Positions 1 through 14,600 of a stretch of DNA of 64,000 bases are shown piece after piece. Each line of letters opens with the position of its first letter. Positions within the stretch are counted from its first letter, which is position 1. The stretch covers positions 868,001 to 932,000 of the forward strand of contig NW_024104898.1 of assembly GCF_003945595.2 (NCBI RefSeq), written 5' to 3'. The notes under the pieces are model-generated. The model did no database searches. It saw only the letters and a list, made by a program, of their open reading frames with translations, and was not told where the DNA came from. Source of the DNA: Pipra filicauda. Lineage: Eukaryota > Chordata > Aves > Passeriformes > Pipridae. Made by a program: the position numbers and the translations under genes.

Positions 1-2632
1 TAGACTCTCTTCACTCAGTGTTGTGACATTTTGAATGATGGTGGTAAGAGAATCCTTAAGCCATATTGAACACCACTTTTTCGTAGACAAAGTGATGACA
101 GTAAGTTGCAAAGAAAAATATGAGTACCAGGACACAAAATTAACATCGTTCTGCCTAAGTTTTGCCTTGGGAGACAGAAGCTCAACTTCAATGAACTAAA
201 CAATTTAAATAATAAAGTTCCACAGACCAGCTGCATGACATGGAGGACACACTGTTACCACCTGTTGCTAAATTGAATAGATGAAGCTTTACAGCTCTCA
301 ATAAATTTGAATAGATGAATCTTTTATGTCATAAATATCATTACAAATCTGGAGATAGGTGTCCCGAGGTGAGATAACAAACCATGTTTTGAAATAGCCC
401 CATACTGGTAGGCAGTCACATTGTCCAGCGCATATGCCAAGTACTACAAACTAGACTCTGCCTTATCTCAAGGCGGTTGTCTGTCCCTCCTATGTTGTAG
501 TTCAACTTGAACTTGACAGTGATTGTTGCTCTTTTTATTTCTTTCTCCATTCTTGTCCTTACTTCCCCCTTTAGTGAAAAACAGAAAGCAAAGCTGATGC
601 AAGAAATCTGGTTTTTAGCATTGACTGCTGTTGTGCCTTCCCCCAAAACAAACTGATTTGGGAACTATAAAAGCAGTGTAATCACAACAGCTTGGAACTT
701 AATGCAGACTTACTATTTTGAAGTATATGCAGTTACTCTGCAGGTTTTGCACCCTGTGCAAATTGGTTTATGACTGTTGTTCAGCAGTGGCAATATCAAA
801 GCCAGCTAACTGGCTACAAACAGGGAACCTGCATCGATACAAGATGCAGTTGTCCTCCGTGGGGGAGTCCCCACATTTATGATTGCATGAAACATATGTC
901 TACTGTTTTGGGGCCCATGGATGCAGCTATATTGATGGAGCTGTGACAAAAATGTCATGTCATCTGAAAGGGAAGGGGGAACCTTCAATGCAGATGTCTT
1001 TGGGAGAGGGACTACAACTACTTCTCCTGTTCCTAACTTACATAAAGACACTGGTTAAAGCTAAGATCGGCCAGATATATTTGGCATTTGAGACAGTAGA
1101 GTTAGAAAGACTGATGCTGCACTGCAAATAAATAACCTGCAGGCATACTAAAAAGGGGGCATGATGCTTGTATGAAAATGGGAACATTCTTTCCCTGAAA
1201 GCCAAATAGGCTAGCCTGTATCTGAACTAATTTTTAATGTAGAGCTATTATGTTGAATTGATGGGTGATACCAGTATTCTTGCTTTTGCAACAGAAAGTG
1301 AGTGGTCATCTTTTAAATCCATCCTTCACAAGTAAGCTTGTAAATCTAGCTTCTACAGACCTTAGAGGGAGTTCTGCTTACACCTTTTGAAAAATCATGG
1401 AAGTAACAATTAACAGGTGAAAGAGCTTCTTCTTTGAAAACAAAAACATTCAAGAAGGTACACCTGATTGATAAGGATAATGCAATAACTATAAAATTAT
1501 ATTTCATATAGGTAACATTAAGTAAAAAATAAGTGTAAATGACATAAAATACTTTTTTGAAGATTTTGTCTTCTCTAAGTGGGGGCTTAAGTCATTAACA
1601 GGTTTTAACATTGAAACCCATATCCTAAGCACTGACACACTCAGTAACTTTGGGTTCAATATTTGTCCAGAAGGGTAAGCTCATAATTTTGAAAGTCAGT
1701 AACGCTGCTGTGCTATTAGAGACCTCATTTGTTTTACCCTACTTCTTTAGGTGGTAGTGCTTGACAAAACATTCCAAAGGGCAGTTGCATTGGGATGCTC
1801 TGAATTGCCTGGCACACTGCTTCGCTCTCAGTTTCAAACAAAAAGGGAATATTATGTAAGGCGCTCATGAATCCAGTTATCTCCTACTCATGACCTTAAC
1901 CTCTTTTGTGCTAATTTTGATATCAAAATGCTTTATATTTCATTTGGGATTGTTGGACTCATTTCCTCCTGTGTGCTTTTCTTCCCCACCCAGCTGCAAA
2001 AGCCCTATTGTAAGGAAATTGAAGCTTTTTTTAGCAAAGTTACTCTGACAACCTAAGTGAATATTTGTTGCTTAGTTGTTTTCAAAGTGAAGGATACATT
2101 TTTGGTGCCTGATATAATAACCCAAAACATCCACTTTAAGAATCTAGTATGTGACTCATTTTGAAAAAAATACGGATGTGCACTGTTTCAGTACGTTAAT
2201 CAACTTCTGGCCTGGCATACTTCCTTAAAACTGTCAGCATCGTCTTGCATCTTAAAAGTTCACCTTGAGTTATGCAAAAACTAAATATTATTGGTAGTCC
2301 AGTACCTTAAATTCTTTTGTATAGATGCCTGACAATTTTTTCTCTCTTTCCTCTCATCAAAGAGATTGTATAAGTGAAACCAGTCCATTAGATTCAAGAG
2401 GTAGTCTCTTCCTCAGTAGTTTTGGAATTTGAAATCATTGCAATGTGAATGACTTTGGATTATGATCTTGCTTAAAAATACAGGGGATACTTAAGGAATA
2501 AGTTTAAAGAGAAGAGTTAATTTGTTTGCCTGAGGACAAGGTAGTAATAGAGTGGAGAAGAATGAAATGCCAGAGTATCATAAAGAAAAAAGACTGGGAA
2601 ATGTTGTATAAACAGTAGCTTTCCAGTTTTTC

Positions 2633-2656
2633 AACATATAAACATATAAACATATA
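2633..2656. repeat. 8-bp tandem repeat (AACATATA)x3
   Basis: Three exact head-to-tail copies of an 8-base AT-rich unit in the intron. Simple-sequence repeat with no apparent function. Confidence 0.85.
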
Positions 2657-5600
2657 AAATAGAAAAAATGAAACAGCTTTAACTTGTTTACCAGAGAATT
2701 AGACTGGAAAACCTCTTAGATAAAATGTCTACTAGAGCTAGCGGTAAAACAAGTGTAATTTTTCTAAATGCTCACTTTCTGAAATATGGTCAACAAGGAG
2801 TGATAAATGATTTTTTTTTTTTAATAGAATAGAAAGTGTAGAATGACTGTTTAAGGATTCAGTTTTAATGAATATTGAATCCTTAAAAATGTTGATATCT
2901 TTTTATGCGTTCAATATTGATTACGCAGTCACTACCTGTAGAACAGCAAAGTTTTAAAGTCCAAGTGATAACACAGTTAAGATATAAGCTCAGGTACAGA
3001 AAAATTGATACATTCAATTAATGTTTAGATATTTCATTACAAAATGTTTTAAACTGCACTTAGAATCAGTAATCTCAGTTAATATACCAGCAGGACATGT
3101 TTTGATGCTGAGGTTTAAAGAGAATTGGATGAATGATCTGGTAAAAATCACCAATGGAGTATCTGGAATGAGAGTATGTTGAAAGGGTAAAGCAGCCTTC
3201 AACAGCAGCTCTGCAGGTGCAAAGGTGTGTTTTCTTTCATAGCTCAAGACCTAGCTTATTCAGAATTGAGAAACTCCTTGGAAGCTGACAGGGCAAGAAG
3301 GCATGGTTTTTAGGACTAAAACACTGAGATCTACTAATTTTAATGTGTAATCAGAACCTATGTATTTCTAAGATATCTATAAGAAAGAAGCAAATTGTAA
3401 ATGCAAAACTTATTTTGATAGTGGCCTTTTGGTTACAAGGCCTATAATCTATTTAATTTGGATCATAATGTACGTTTGCTTTATTTGCTAATCACACTTC
3501 CATTTCCATCTAGAAAAGTCTTAAAACAATGGAAAGTTAACATCTTTATTTAGGACAGGAGAAATGCCATTTGTCATTCTCTAACATTTAAATTTAAAAT
3601 AGCCCAGGAATTTTATGCTAAAGATAGTTGTCTTAAACATGTTTACATTGAATCCTTATGGTTTTAAAAAGAGATATAGAAATAAGGCTATGTATAATAG
3701 AAGGACAGTCTGATTCTCATTGCTAGTGAAAATTAATCTTTTAAAGGAAGAGAACAGAAGATGCAAATTAAAAAAACCCAACCAAAAAAGTGAAACAAAC
3801 AAAACCCTGCCAAAATTATTTGCTGATTGAAATAGTATATTAATTGAAATTGCATAAATTTATAATAGTTCTCTCTGGTTAATTATGCTTCACCATCAAG
3901 GACATAAACGTGTATGCATATTTTGGTTGATAAGGGTAGTAGTCTATTAAAAATACGGAAACTACTCCATAAAATGGCTTTTTGAAAGCTAAGTTAAGAC
4001 AAACAGAATGAATTTCGCATTCTTTTCACATTTTAATAATTTTCCATACCAATAAAAATACATGCAGAGCAAGTATAAAATGCCCTCATCATGATAGTTT
4101 TGCAGTTATCATTCGGTAGTGGTAATCAGTTTATTACAGGAAAGAAATTAAGTCAGTTAAATGAAACAAAGCAGTTCTCTTTGTCATGTTTTCTCCAAGG
4201 AATCTTGCCCTGCAAAGCCTGCCAAATGCATGAGTTTTTCAACATGATGAGAAGGCACTAAATGCATTGACTATTGTAGTTCAAGGAGTTCCAAGGCTGT
4301 GGTGAACTGTCCTGTAAAACACAGAGGATGAATTCAGGCCTGAAAGACTAATTCATAGTCATGCATGAGTAGCACCTTCTTATTTAATGAAATGAAACTA
4401 AGATGTCCAAAAACAATTGCTAGGAAGTAGTACAGTAACAATGAGACAAAGGTTATTGATAGAAGTGTTTATGTCTGTGTGTTTTTTAATATTTTGAAAG
4501 TGATCCAGCATTGTTCTGAAAAATTCTTCCATTAGAAGGTATTTTAGGGCTGCTTTAACCATTGCAGGAAATGAGACTGGAAACTGCTTTTAGTTTTAAA
4601 AGTATTAAAAGTGAATGAATATGGAAATAGTGGTTCTCTAATATTTGCAAAAGTTGGAAAAGGTAAAAAGTCAAAGCCAACTTACTAAGCCCCAATAACT
4701 AGTGGTCCTTGCTCTTGTCTTTATATACTCAATAAAGAATGAATGGTCTGTCAGAAGGACTTTTCTTCTGATACAAAAATATTTTACTTCCTCAGGTCAC
4801 CATACAAGCTGTGATTTTAAGGGAAGCCAATGCATTTATTGTCAAAGGAGATTTTCAGTTGAAAATCTGATAAAAACTGAAAAGAATTACTCTCAAGTGT
4901 TTAGGGACAAGAAAGTGTTTGTATAGCTAAATCGGAGTATAGTCTGAGAACAGTACATTGGAAGCATTTCACTTTTGTTATGTAGGTCAACAGAAAAGAT
5001 AATCGAGGAGAATGCTTTAGAAAATTTGTTTCTTGGACACCGGTAAGATTTCAGCAGATCAGTTTCTGCAGCAAAACTATGCAGTATAAGCTGTGGAGAT
5101 TTGTAATCTTTGACCTTGAGAATACGGATTCACACAAAGTCAGATGAAGGGATTTGTAAAAGAGTCATTAAATTGGTGACAAATGCCTGCAAGATAAATG
5201 TAGAAATAGTGAAGGAAAACAATGCTTGTGGAAAAGATAAAATAGAAAAGAATGGACTATTGTGTAATTAACAAGGGAAAATGTTATTCTTCTTTTTTTA
5301 GATTAAATGATTGTATCATTTACAAAAATATGAACTAATTCCAAAAATGAAAATGTTCATGCTTCAAAATTAGTTTGTAACTGTGATGCTGCAGTGGGGA
5401 GTGAGGACTGCTATTTCTTATAGATCAGGCCGGTCAGATGGTTAAAAAAATATATTTAATATGGTGACTGTTGTGGTTTCTAAATGTTCAGAGGTAGAAA
5501 ATTTTGGGAATCCGCTATGTAAAGAATCAGTTGATTAGAAACTATTGTACTAGAGCCAAATTTTGCTATAGTGTGTGCTGGATGTAGGAGAACTGATTTT

Positions 5601-8600
5601 TCTGGCCCAATTCAACTAATTTAGTTCTTGTTCCAGTTATAGTTATGAATATATTTGGCTTCTGAACTTTCCAAACCAATTTAAGGGCCATTGATTCAAA
5701 TTATCACTTGGATTGATGTATGTAGAGTTTTATAATGATAAGATATTGGCTCTTTTCAGTATTTCCATTTGCTTTTGCGGTTATCCAGTTTCTTCATAGT
5801 GTTACTGTCTGTCTGAATATTGTAAATGGTAGTGCTGTATTTTTTTGATAAGACTTGAGCATTCTGACAGATGTGGAGATGTTTTTGTAAGCAATATGAC
5901 CTACCATGCCTGAACTAGATTTTTAAATGGCATAAATATTATTGTTTGTAGCTGTTATGCACGTTGACATGCTATACCTGCCCATTTTTCCAGATATTGA
6001 TCTGTGCAAACATTGAAGTTGCCTAGAAATAGAAACATGTAGTAAATGATTCTACCACAGAACATTTCTGCTTTTTTCCATTTTCCTCTGTGTGAAATGC
6101 ACGCAAGCTGAGGCCATTAATAATGTTGCGAGTTCAGACACTTAAAAGATCTAAAATGCCAAATTATAGTGCGATCTTAAACTGTTTGAGGAGCTCCCAA
6201 GCTGCATCTTGCCATTTCCTCTGGTCTGAACTCTGCCTTCTTCCCTCTGGTTCTCCATGAGGGGTGCAGGCTGAGGGCTGAATGGATGGCCAGAGCCCAG
6301 CAGACTTCTGGCTCGTGTTCTTCTCTCCCCTGGAAAAAAAGGGTAGCAGAAACTAGATGGTGGCAGCTGACAGTGGAAGAGTTAATTTGTCCTTCAGTAC
6401 TCTTCCTCTGGCTCAGGTTAGAGTACTTCAAATAATTCCGGGTGACTGAAAGGAAAGTGCTGTTGCTTTGGCAGCAGCCTGCTACCTCCTCCTGAAGATC
6501 TGCAAGAAAATTGCTTCCAGTGCAAGATTGGTACTGTTAGAACTTGCATCTGATTGTCCTCAGCTAAGTAAGTGAAGACTGTTAACAGATTAAATGATGT
6601 ACGTGTTGCACTGATGTCCCTTTGTTTCTACAGCCTCTGGTTTTGTTGGGCAAGGTTTTTAGTGTGCTGAGTCCAGTCCTTTTGTGAAGAAGCAGAAGAT
6701 CCTTTGTTGTCCAGTCTCTGTCTCTCAACCGGTTTGGTGTGAGTGACCAGCACAGACCATAAGACTTTATCCAGCTGAATGAAAATTCTATTTTGGTCTG
6801 GTTTTTTAATTGGTTGTGTACCAAACATGCTACACCAAAGACTGCTATATGATTGTGGAAAGAACTGTGTTTTTGTGGATTCCTCCTTTTTTAAAAAGAA
6901 CTGAGTCTTCAGGGTAGCTTGATATTCTTCTATTTTAATATGTCATACAATCAGGCATGGAATATTTAATGCATTTAGAGTGTTTTCATTTTCACTGGAA
7001 ATTGAACTGATTTCAAACCAGTTGTTGCTGAAGATGTTTATTTTTTCTCTTTGGTGAGTAGATCAATCATTAACAGAGAATGATAAGGGGGGCCATTTGT
7101 TTTTCCCAGATGTATAGAGAGCTTTCCAGGAACACGTGAAGAACTGGATTGGATGTCTTTCAAGAAAATACATATATTGAAAACAGACTTCTTCTTTATA
7201 TGTGACTGCCTTTCTTTGAGATTGCTAAAGTTTAAACACTTTGCCCGTGTGTCATATTTCTAATGGACTTACCATCATACACTGTATGGTTGCTGGGTCA
7301 GGCTCAGCTACTGGAAAAATGTGTATTTCCTGCCAAGTAATTTTTCAACAGAAACTACTGGGTATCGGGCAAGGTTTCACTGTATAGGGAAGCTATTCTT
7401 AGGAAAAAGATTTTTTTTTTTTTTGTGAGAAAACAGTGGGTGTCCCGAGATGTTATCTGAGACATTCTGATTCAATTCAGGACAAAAGTAACTGAATTTC
7501 TCTTCATACTCCTGTCCCCTTCACTGAATAATTAAAGATGTTCTTGAGATTTTTCAACTGTATGAAAATATTTGAAAAACAGGTATCAGTAAAAGAGCAC
7601 TTAGCAGATGCAAAAAAAAAATTATATATATAAATTCGCTATTTCTATATTGCAAAAAGAGCAATTAAAGCAGCTGAATATCTATGGTTTCAGATTATAG
7701 GTGTCAAGATAAGAGTAGACAATATTCTTTTTTCTCTTTCCAGGAATCTAAGGAAATCTTAGTAACATGAACCAGTTATACTTGGTGTGACTGCCAGTAA
7801 AAAAATTCACTAACTTACATCAGTGCATTTTGGTTTGTGCTGTGCTTTTTTCTTTGATTAATCTATTTGTGTAACCAAATACCATCCAGTCACTACATTA
7901 GGTAGGAGCAAGCTGAAAACATTTGCATACTTGCAATTAATAACAAGGTCTTAAGAACTTTTGCTCTAAAATTCTTGTTTGCATTCTTCAGAAATGACCA
8001 TCTAATTCCTAAGTTCTAAATTTTTTCCCATATATAAATGTTTTTTTGTAATATTTATTTCTAGTATGTTTATTTATGTTTTCCAATGAAGCTTGAGTGA
8101 GACTTTTTCTGCTACTTACAGACAGTGTCTCTTTTTTTTTTTTACTTTAATTGCTTGTGTATATATACACACACTATTGCACAATTTACCATAAGCAAAA
8201 TGCAAATGTCTGGTATATAGTAGGAAAGATCACAGTACAACAGAACAGATGGTTCCTGGTGGAAGAACAATCAGAGCTTAGGTGACAAGCAAGTTCCTCC
8301 TTTGCTGAAAAATGGACATGACCTTTGTTTTAAAGAAGTTAACTTGGTTATGCTTTTAAAGGGAATAACAGCCTTAAATGCATCAAACTTGAAACATGTT
8401 AGAAAATTGTGTAGTTGTAATCTATCTTGGAGAAAATATTGTGTTATTCTCAGGTTGATGCCGGGTGCTAACAATGAAATCAACCCTGTATACAGAGGCC
8501 ACAGAGATGGCTGTCCTGAAAAAGCCTCTACTGGCATTCTTCTCAGCCCAGAAACTTTAAAGTATTTGGTGAGGAATTGCTGATGCCAAGTTTCTTTAGC

Positions 8601-11600
8601 TATTGAGGGGGATAAGGAAATAGGAGATAGTAGAGGATAATCCATGTTCTGTACGCATGCTTTTAGTACTTACGCCCTTAACTGAAGAATCCATCAAAAT
8701 AAGCTACTAGAAGATTACTGTGTGGTGAGTAGTGCTGAATCCAGTACAAGAACCTCTTGTTTTTTCAGCTCAGATAGATTTCTGTGTCTCATCTAGGGTG
8801 GGAGAGGAAAAAAAAGCAAAGTATTAGCTGAGGAATTAGTCTGCTGTTTAAAAAGGGATTATGCTAATTTGAGATAATAGGCATAGAAAATTTTTCGTTT
8901 CATTTCAGTTAAAAGAAATCAGTGCTTTTCCTTCTGTATATAAAGCTGCTAGAAACTGGAGCCATTTTCTTGTGTCTTTTTTTGAAAAAACTAATAACCT
9001 GGGTCACTGGACATTGTGATTTCTTTCAGTGTAGTGGTTACATACAAGCATTGAGCAAAGTAGTTAAAACACTTCTTTTAGTGCAAATAGACTTAGTTTT
9101 GAAAACTTGCATCCTGAAGTCTTCTCCTTGAATGTTTCAGTTAATTTTGTTTCAAGCACTCCTTGTTTCTGTAGTTCCAGAGTCGCATTACCTTGTGAAG
9201 CATCCAGACATCTTTGCAATTCCTGTGTTCCAGGCACTCTGTAACCCTTCATTTGCAATACAGATTAGGCAGTCAGTGCTATACGACGCTGTCAAGTTAA
9301 CTTTAACAAATTTCAAGCCACTTGTTAGTTCCTAGGGAACAGTGTGATACGTGGTCCTCTAGTTGGTTTAAGTGCACACACCATTTGAGGACAATCCTAA
9401 CAAGCAATAATGGAAGAAAGACTGAAAGGGTGACTTTGCAAAGGGAGCAAAAACACAAATCTTCAAGGCTACAAGATTTTAATGAACCCAAGACTTGTAT
9501 TTTAATGAGGTGTAAAAAAGAGGGTAAGATTTTTGTCCTTTTAAGCACTTAACTTCTGCAGAGTTCTCACAGAACATTTTTATCCTCCTGAGAATGTGAA
9601 TAATGTAAAATCCCCAGTAAGTAGAGCTCTTCATCTTGGCATCTTTGCACAATGTGAAAAATGATCTTTTTGAGTTTCCATGAATCAGAAATCATAATTT
9701 ATAATAGTGATCACTGTAATAAATTTTCCTCAAGTATTTAATGTCATAATTCTCCTTTGAAAATTAGATAAATGAGTGGGAGGATTCTTCTTGATGTTGA
9801 AATACATCCTTGCTTAATAGTTTTTGTTGTGTGTTTGGATGCCTTAATTCTTGACTATTCAGAGATTTTCATCATTTAACAGAAATATATAGTCTGTGAG
9901 TTTCTAAAAGGATAGCTCATTATTTCCTTGAAGTCATTTTAGTTTCCAAGCAACAAAGTCCTGTCTGAAATGTCAAAGTGCTGTTTTGAGTAATGGTTGA
10001 ACGTAATATGTCCAAATGAACTGGGTTTATATCTATTTCTCTGATGATAAATTTGACAATCAATAAAGTAATCACTATTTGCTCATAATCTCTGTCATGA
10101 GGTTTAGACTAGACCAGAAATTATTATCTCCCATTAAGCTAAGCTTCACTGCATTGTTATATGAAAGCTGGTTTTATTGTTTCATGGTTTTTGGCATTGC
10201 TTCACTCGTAGTTTAAGTATTTCGATCATTGGATTTTAGAAGTCTGTGTATGCCTCAGTTTGTCCCAGTGGTCTTGGTTGCAGGAGCTCTTGGTTTGACA
10301 AAGAGCTGTTGAAACAAGATTGTTGCTTGAAATGTAAATATGGGGAGTTATGCTTTTTTTAAAGTAAGATTAGCAAAGGAGTGTAACTGAAGATCCAATT
10401 GCATATCCACAAGGTACTAAAGTAGTTATAGTACTTTAGAAAAGCTTGGAATATCTGATCAAATTCACGGGAAAGAAAATTTGGAAAATCCTAACTATTC
10501 TGCATATTTAATTATCTGTATTTGTCACCTGTTTTCTAGTATGTATACAGTTTCTGAATTTTAGACACTGTTTATATGTTTTCTTCAGGGATAGTGCAGC
10601 TTTTCTTTGTAATTTTCTGTATTTACGTATTTCCGAGTCTACTGTTGCAGAACAAGGCTGTGACAGTTCCTGTCGTAATACATCCCAAATTAAATTGAGC
10701 TGTAATACTTTCTTGTGCAGCATTTTCCAGGCTTTATTGTTAGAAAATGTAATTTGACAGAGGACAATTTAAAAAATAATAAAGCCAATTAATGCTTTAA
10801 AGCTTCAAGAATTATTTAGGTTTTCTGTTAGACAAGTATTTTAATATCACAACCTCCAGAAGTAAATATTTTAAAGCATTTAGAATTAAGTCTTAAGCTG
10901 TGTGAAAGTTTGAATTAATTTAAGAATGTATCTCTGGCAGTTTTACAGATGTGTAAGTATTACAGGGTTCACAAGAACTTATTGTTGCATAAACTTTAAA
11001 AATGCCCACTTTTTGTTTCATTAATACTAAGCAGTAAAAACTCTATCTGTGAGAGCAGGTTCTGTGGTAGGAAATCAAATGAGCTTTTTGATTTTTCCCA
11101 TTTATTTACAATTTTTAAAATAAGCTTATGAATAAAGTAAGAACTTTGTAATTCTACAACCAGAGTTACACATGTAGTTGCTGTTACTTTTACAAAGCTT
11201 TCCTCTACATTATTCTTGAGTAAATAACATAGGTGAGCTAAGTTCAGTTTGGGCTAAACACCTGCTAAATTGTTAGAAATCATAGTAATGATGAGATGAG
11301 ACAATAGGATTGTTTTTTCTACAGGGTGTGCTTTTATCTCTTGGCCCCTTTGTCTCCAAACGTCTTTCTTCCAAGCAGTCAAACAATTCCAACTGTGTCA
11401 TCAGGCCATCAGGCACTTCTGTGGCTGACTCATAAGCCAAGATCCAACCAGGCAGTCCTGAAGCTGGTGTCCTTACTTTGGCACTTAGAATGGTATGTAG
11501 GTTGTATAAGTACCTATAGGAACAGCTAGAATACGCGAGCAGTAGAGTTGTGACATCAACTTGTTGCTTATAAATCATACAGAGGTAATGTACAGAAATA

Positions 11601-14600
11601 GAAGAAGGTCAAGGAAAATGGGAACAGTTATTTAGGCAGAGTGGTTATTCAGACTGATTTGTGGGATTTTCAGAAGGAGTCTTCAGACTTGGGAGAAATT
11701 CAAGAAAAAGGACCTGAGGATCACAACAGTATCGTGAAAATGTGTCTGGAGTTTACATGTTAGAAAAGCCTGAAAGGTACTTTTCCATTCTTCCTCTTCT
11801 CTCTGCTGGGCAATTAAGGTACTAGTCGGGTAGTACATGCTGGACCATGGCGATAGTGGGAAAGTGGAACACATGACAATATAAGTTTCCTTTGGCATAG
11901 ATCAAGCTAAACTCATGTCAGATATGGTAAAAACAGGTAAGAAGTGAGGCATCTTAGAGTTGATTAGAGAAAAACAAGAGCAGAACAAGATAATGCCACA
12001 GTCACCATGTTGGCTGAGATTAGGTGATAGAGAAACATTGTGGTTTATGGCTGTTGTGAGCTTTCAGGTAGAAAGGACTCTTTGGTGGACAATCTCCACT
12101 GCAGTCCCAGAACTATTAACTAGGGATTGGTTCTGGCAGGCTGACAAGATCTCTAGACTGAGAAGCAGAAGACTAGAAAAAACTTGTCTAATCATCCTGC
12201 CTATAAAATCATAAATAAAGAGGAATGTCAGTTATACTAGGTGAAATCAGAGGGTATGAGGGAATATAATATGCTAACAAGGGTAGAGATAGTGGTACTG
12301 GTAAATGCATAGCAAGTAATCAGGTACTAAAGTAGTAAAATGTTTTTAAATCGGGTGTGGTTGGTGGGAAACAGCCGGATACCTGCTTAGCAGTGGACAA
12401 GACAGGAAAACAAAATAAACAAGCTATGATGATTGACACTATCTGTGAAATAAGCAGTTGTGCAGGTGAAAGAAATGTGATGGAAGATTTGTGACTGGAA
12501 AATAAAAACTGGAAATGTTCTTGCTGGAAAACATAGATAAAGGGAAAATTGGTGCAGTGTGTTACTGATATGAAAACCTGGGAGAAAGTGAGTTGAAATA
12601 GCATGAATAAAATGCTGTCTATGAGTCAAGACTGTTTTGAGGAAGATATTTTATTGGGGCCAGCAGTATTAGCAATATTAGGTTTGGATATGAGTAGGCC
12701 TATCCTCAGTGTTTTTGAGGTGAGAGGTCCAGATGAAATTAAATAGTTGCTGCACAAGCAAAAAGGTCTTTTGCTGTTTCCAAGAAGTTTTTGATAAGTA
12801 ATTAGTATCTTGCTTTTTTCAAAGGACAGGCATTTGGGGCTTTTTTGTTTGATTTGGGGGTGAATTTTTCCCTAAATAAGCTTGAATCAGGAGATCCTTC
12901 AAGTGAAATGTATGGGAAAAATATTTGCATATAGTTACAGGTTTACATAGTAAGGGGCATTTTTTAAATAAGTAAACTATTTTATCTGGAATAAACAGAT
13001 TAAAAATAGAAAGAACGATGTTAAAGTCTGCCATTTATTTACCTCCGATGCAAAAGGGACATGAAGATTATATTCTAACAAACAGGACAAAATCTTGTGG
13101 GAGGGACTTCAGACCAGTTGGATGAATAACAAATTTAAAAGCTGTACTGTAAGTAGATTGAAAAATCAAATGGCATTATGTCGTAGAAAATGACAACTCT
13201 GAGAAACCTTGAGGGTATAATAGTATTTTCAGAGATTAAATACAGAGATAGGGACTGGCTAAAAAGAAAAAAAGATCTAACTCTGTCAGCCACTGAAGAT
13301 AATGGAGTGGATGAAGAGACTGAAATTCAGTCAGACTCAAAAATCAAAGCTGATATTTTATCATCAGGGCCACTTAGTGATGTTACATGTACGTTGAACA
13401 TAGAAGCAAAGCAAGGATGTCCAGTGGCAATGAATGTATGGGAATGACATCCACAGTGGGAAAAATCCTTTACAAACTTCATGTACTTTAATCATAAACT
13501 TCAACCAGCTGATTTTGATTAGGAAAATGATTAGACTGAGGTTGGTTAGTAAAGTAATAAAAATACTAATGTGATCATTTTAAATTAACATCCCAAACAG
13601 GCAGTACCTATTGTACTGCTTAAGCTCGTGCCAGAGTATGAGGTGGGGAGAAGGAATTATAGTTTCAAGAATGACTTTTCCTGACTTCATGTGGCAATAG
13701 TGTGATCTTTGCTAACGATATAAAATTCCATCAAAACTAACTGGTTTTGTTGTTTCCAGACTGGATTAATTGTATCTCTCTACTGTGATTTTTAACTTAA
13801 GGACCTGTTATCTGTGACAGCTCAAGCCTTGGGAAAAGGGTGTGTTACATGGTGGGAGAGAGACCTGTTAAGTTAAATGTTTTTAAATGTTGCATATGGA
13901 AGAACTGATGTATCATTTAGAGTTTTGAATTTTAGTTAGTTTCTGCTGTATTTCTTTTTAACAACTTCTAAGGCAGGAGTTTGAGTCTCGGGTTAAACTA
14001 AGGCACAAAATCTTACATCTGACTGTTGCAAGTTTTTTGTATTTACATAGGGTTTTTATTACATGGTATTTATGTTGAAGGTTATTAATGAAAAAGAATG
14101 CTCACTTGGCAGTGCTCTCTTGTTGATTGTATTGATTTATTGTTCTATGATTAGATATCGACTGTGCAATAATGTTAGGATTCTCATTTTCTTGCCACTA
14201 TACAACCCAAATTTTATCTCTTCAAGCATAATTCAGAAACATAGAATTCAATTTTTTAATAACTTATTTTCTATACTTCATTATTAGGATGAACTGTCAG
14301 AGCTTTTTTTTTAACCTATTAGAGAGTGCATAAACCATGGATTTTAATGGCTTCTAAATTCATTGCCACTTACTCTTTTAAAGGAATATATAATATTCAT
14401 ATATTCTACCTACACTTTCAGTTTTTGTTAGAACTCTGAACAGAGTACTTGTTTTGGGAAGAGGGAGAATTCTACTTGTTAAGTCAGATTCTCCTACAGC
14501 ATGTCACTTACATAAGGCTTTTCTGCTTGTGAAGTGCAAAAAAGGTATGGCCACAAATTTTCCAATAAAATACATTGCTTTTAAAAAAAATTTTCTTTGA

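Noticed and set aside
1750..1855. Exon-like stretch (ctttag acceptor, open frame VVVLDKTFQRAVALG..., then a tatgtaag donor)
   Set aside because: The peptide matches no TTC27 segment and the open stretch is only about 36 codons. AG and GT boundaries of this quality occur often by chance in intron DNA.
6177..6520. GC-richer intron segment with several ORFs, considered as a gene fragment or promoter
   Set aside because: Few CpG dinucleotides, no splice-consistent frame and no repeat landmarks.
8271..8645. 124-codon minus-strand ORF, the longest in the window, with a 93-codon + strand ORF inside it
   Set aside because: Neither peptide shows a known motif or protein-like composition, and the two overlap on opposite strands within a TTC27 intron. 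Length alone is compatible with chance in a 64-kb window.
13190..13447. 85-codon acidic + strand ORF
   Set aside because: No splice partners or family match; kept only as part of the purine-rich block noted in the findings.
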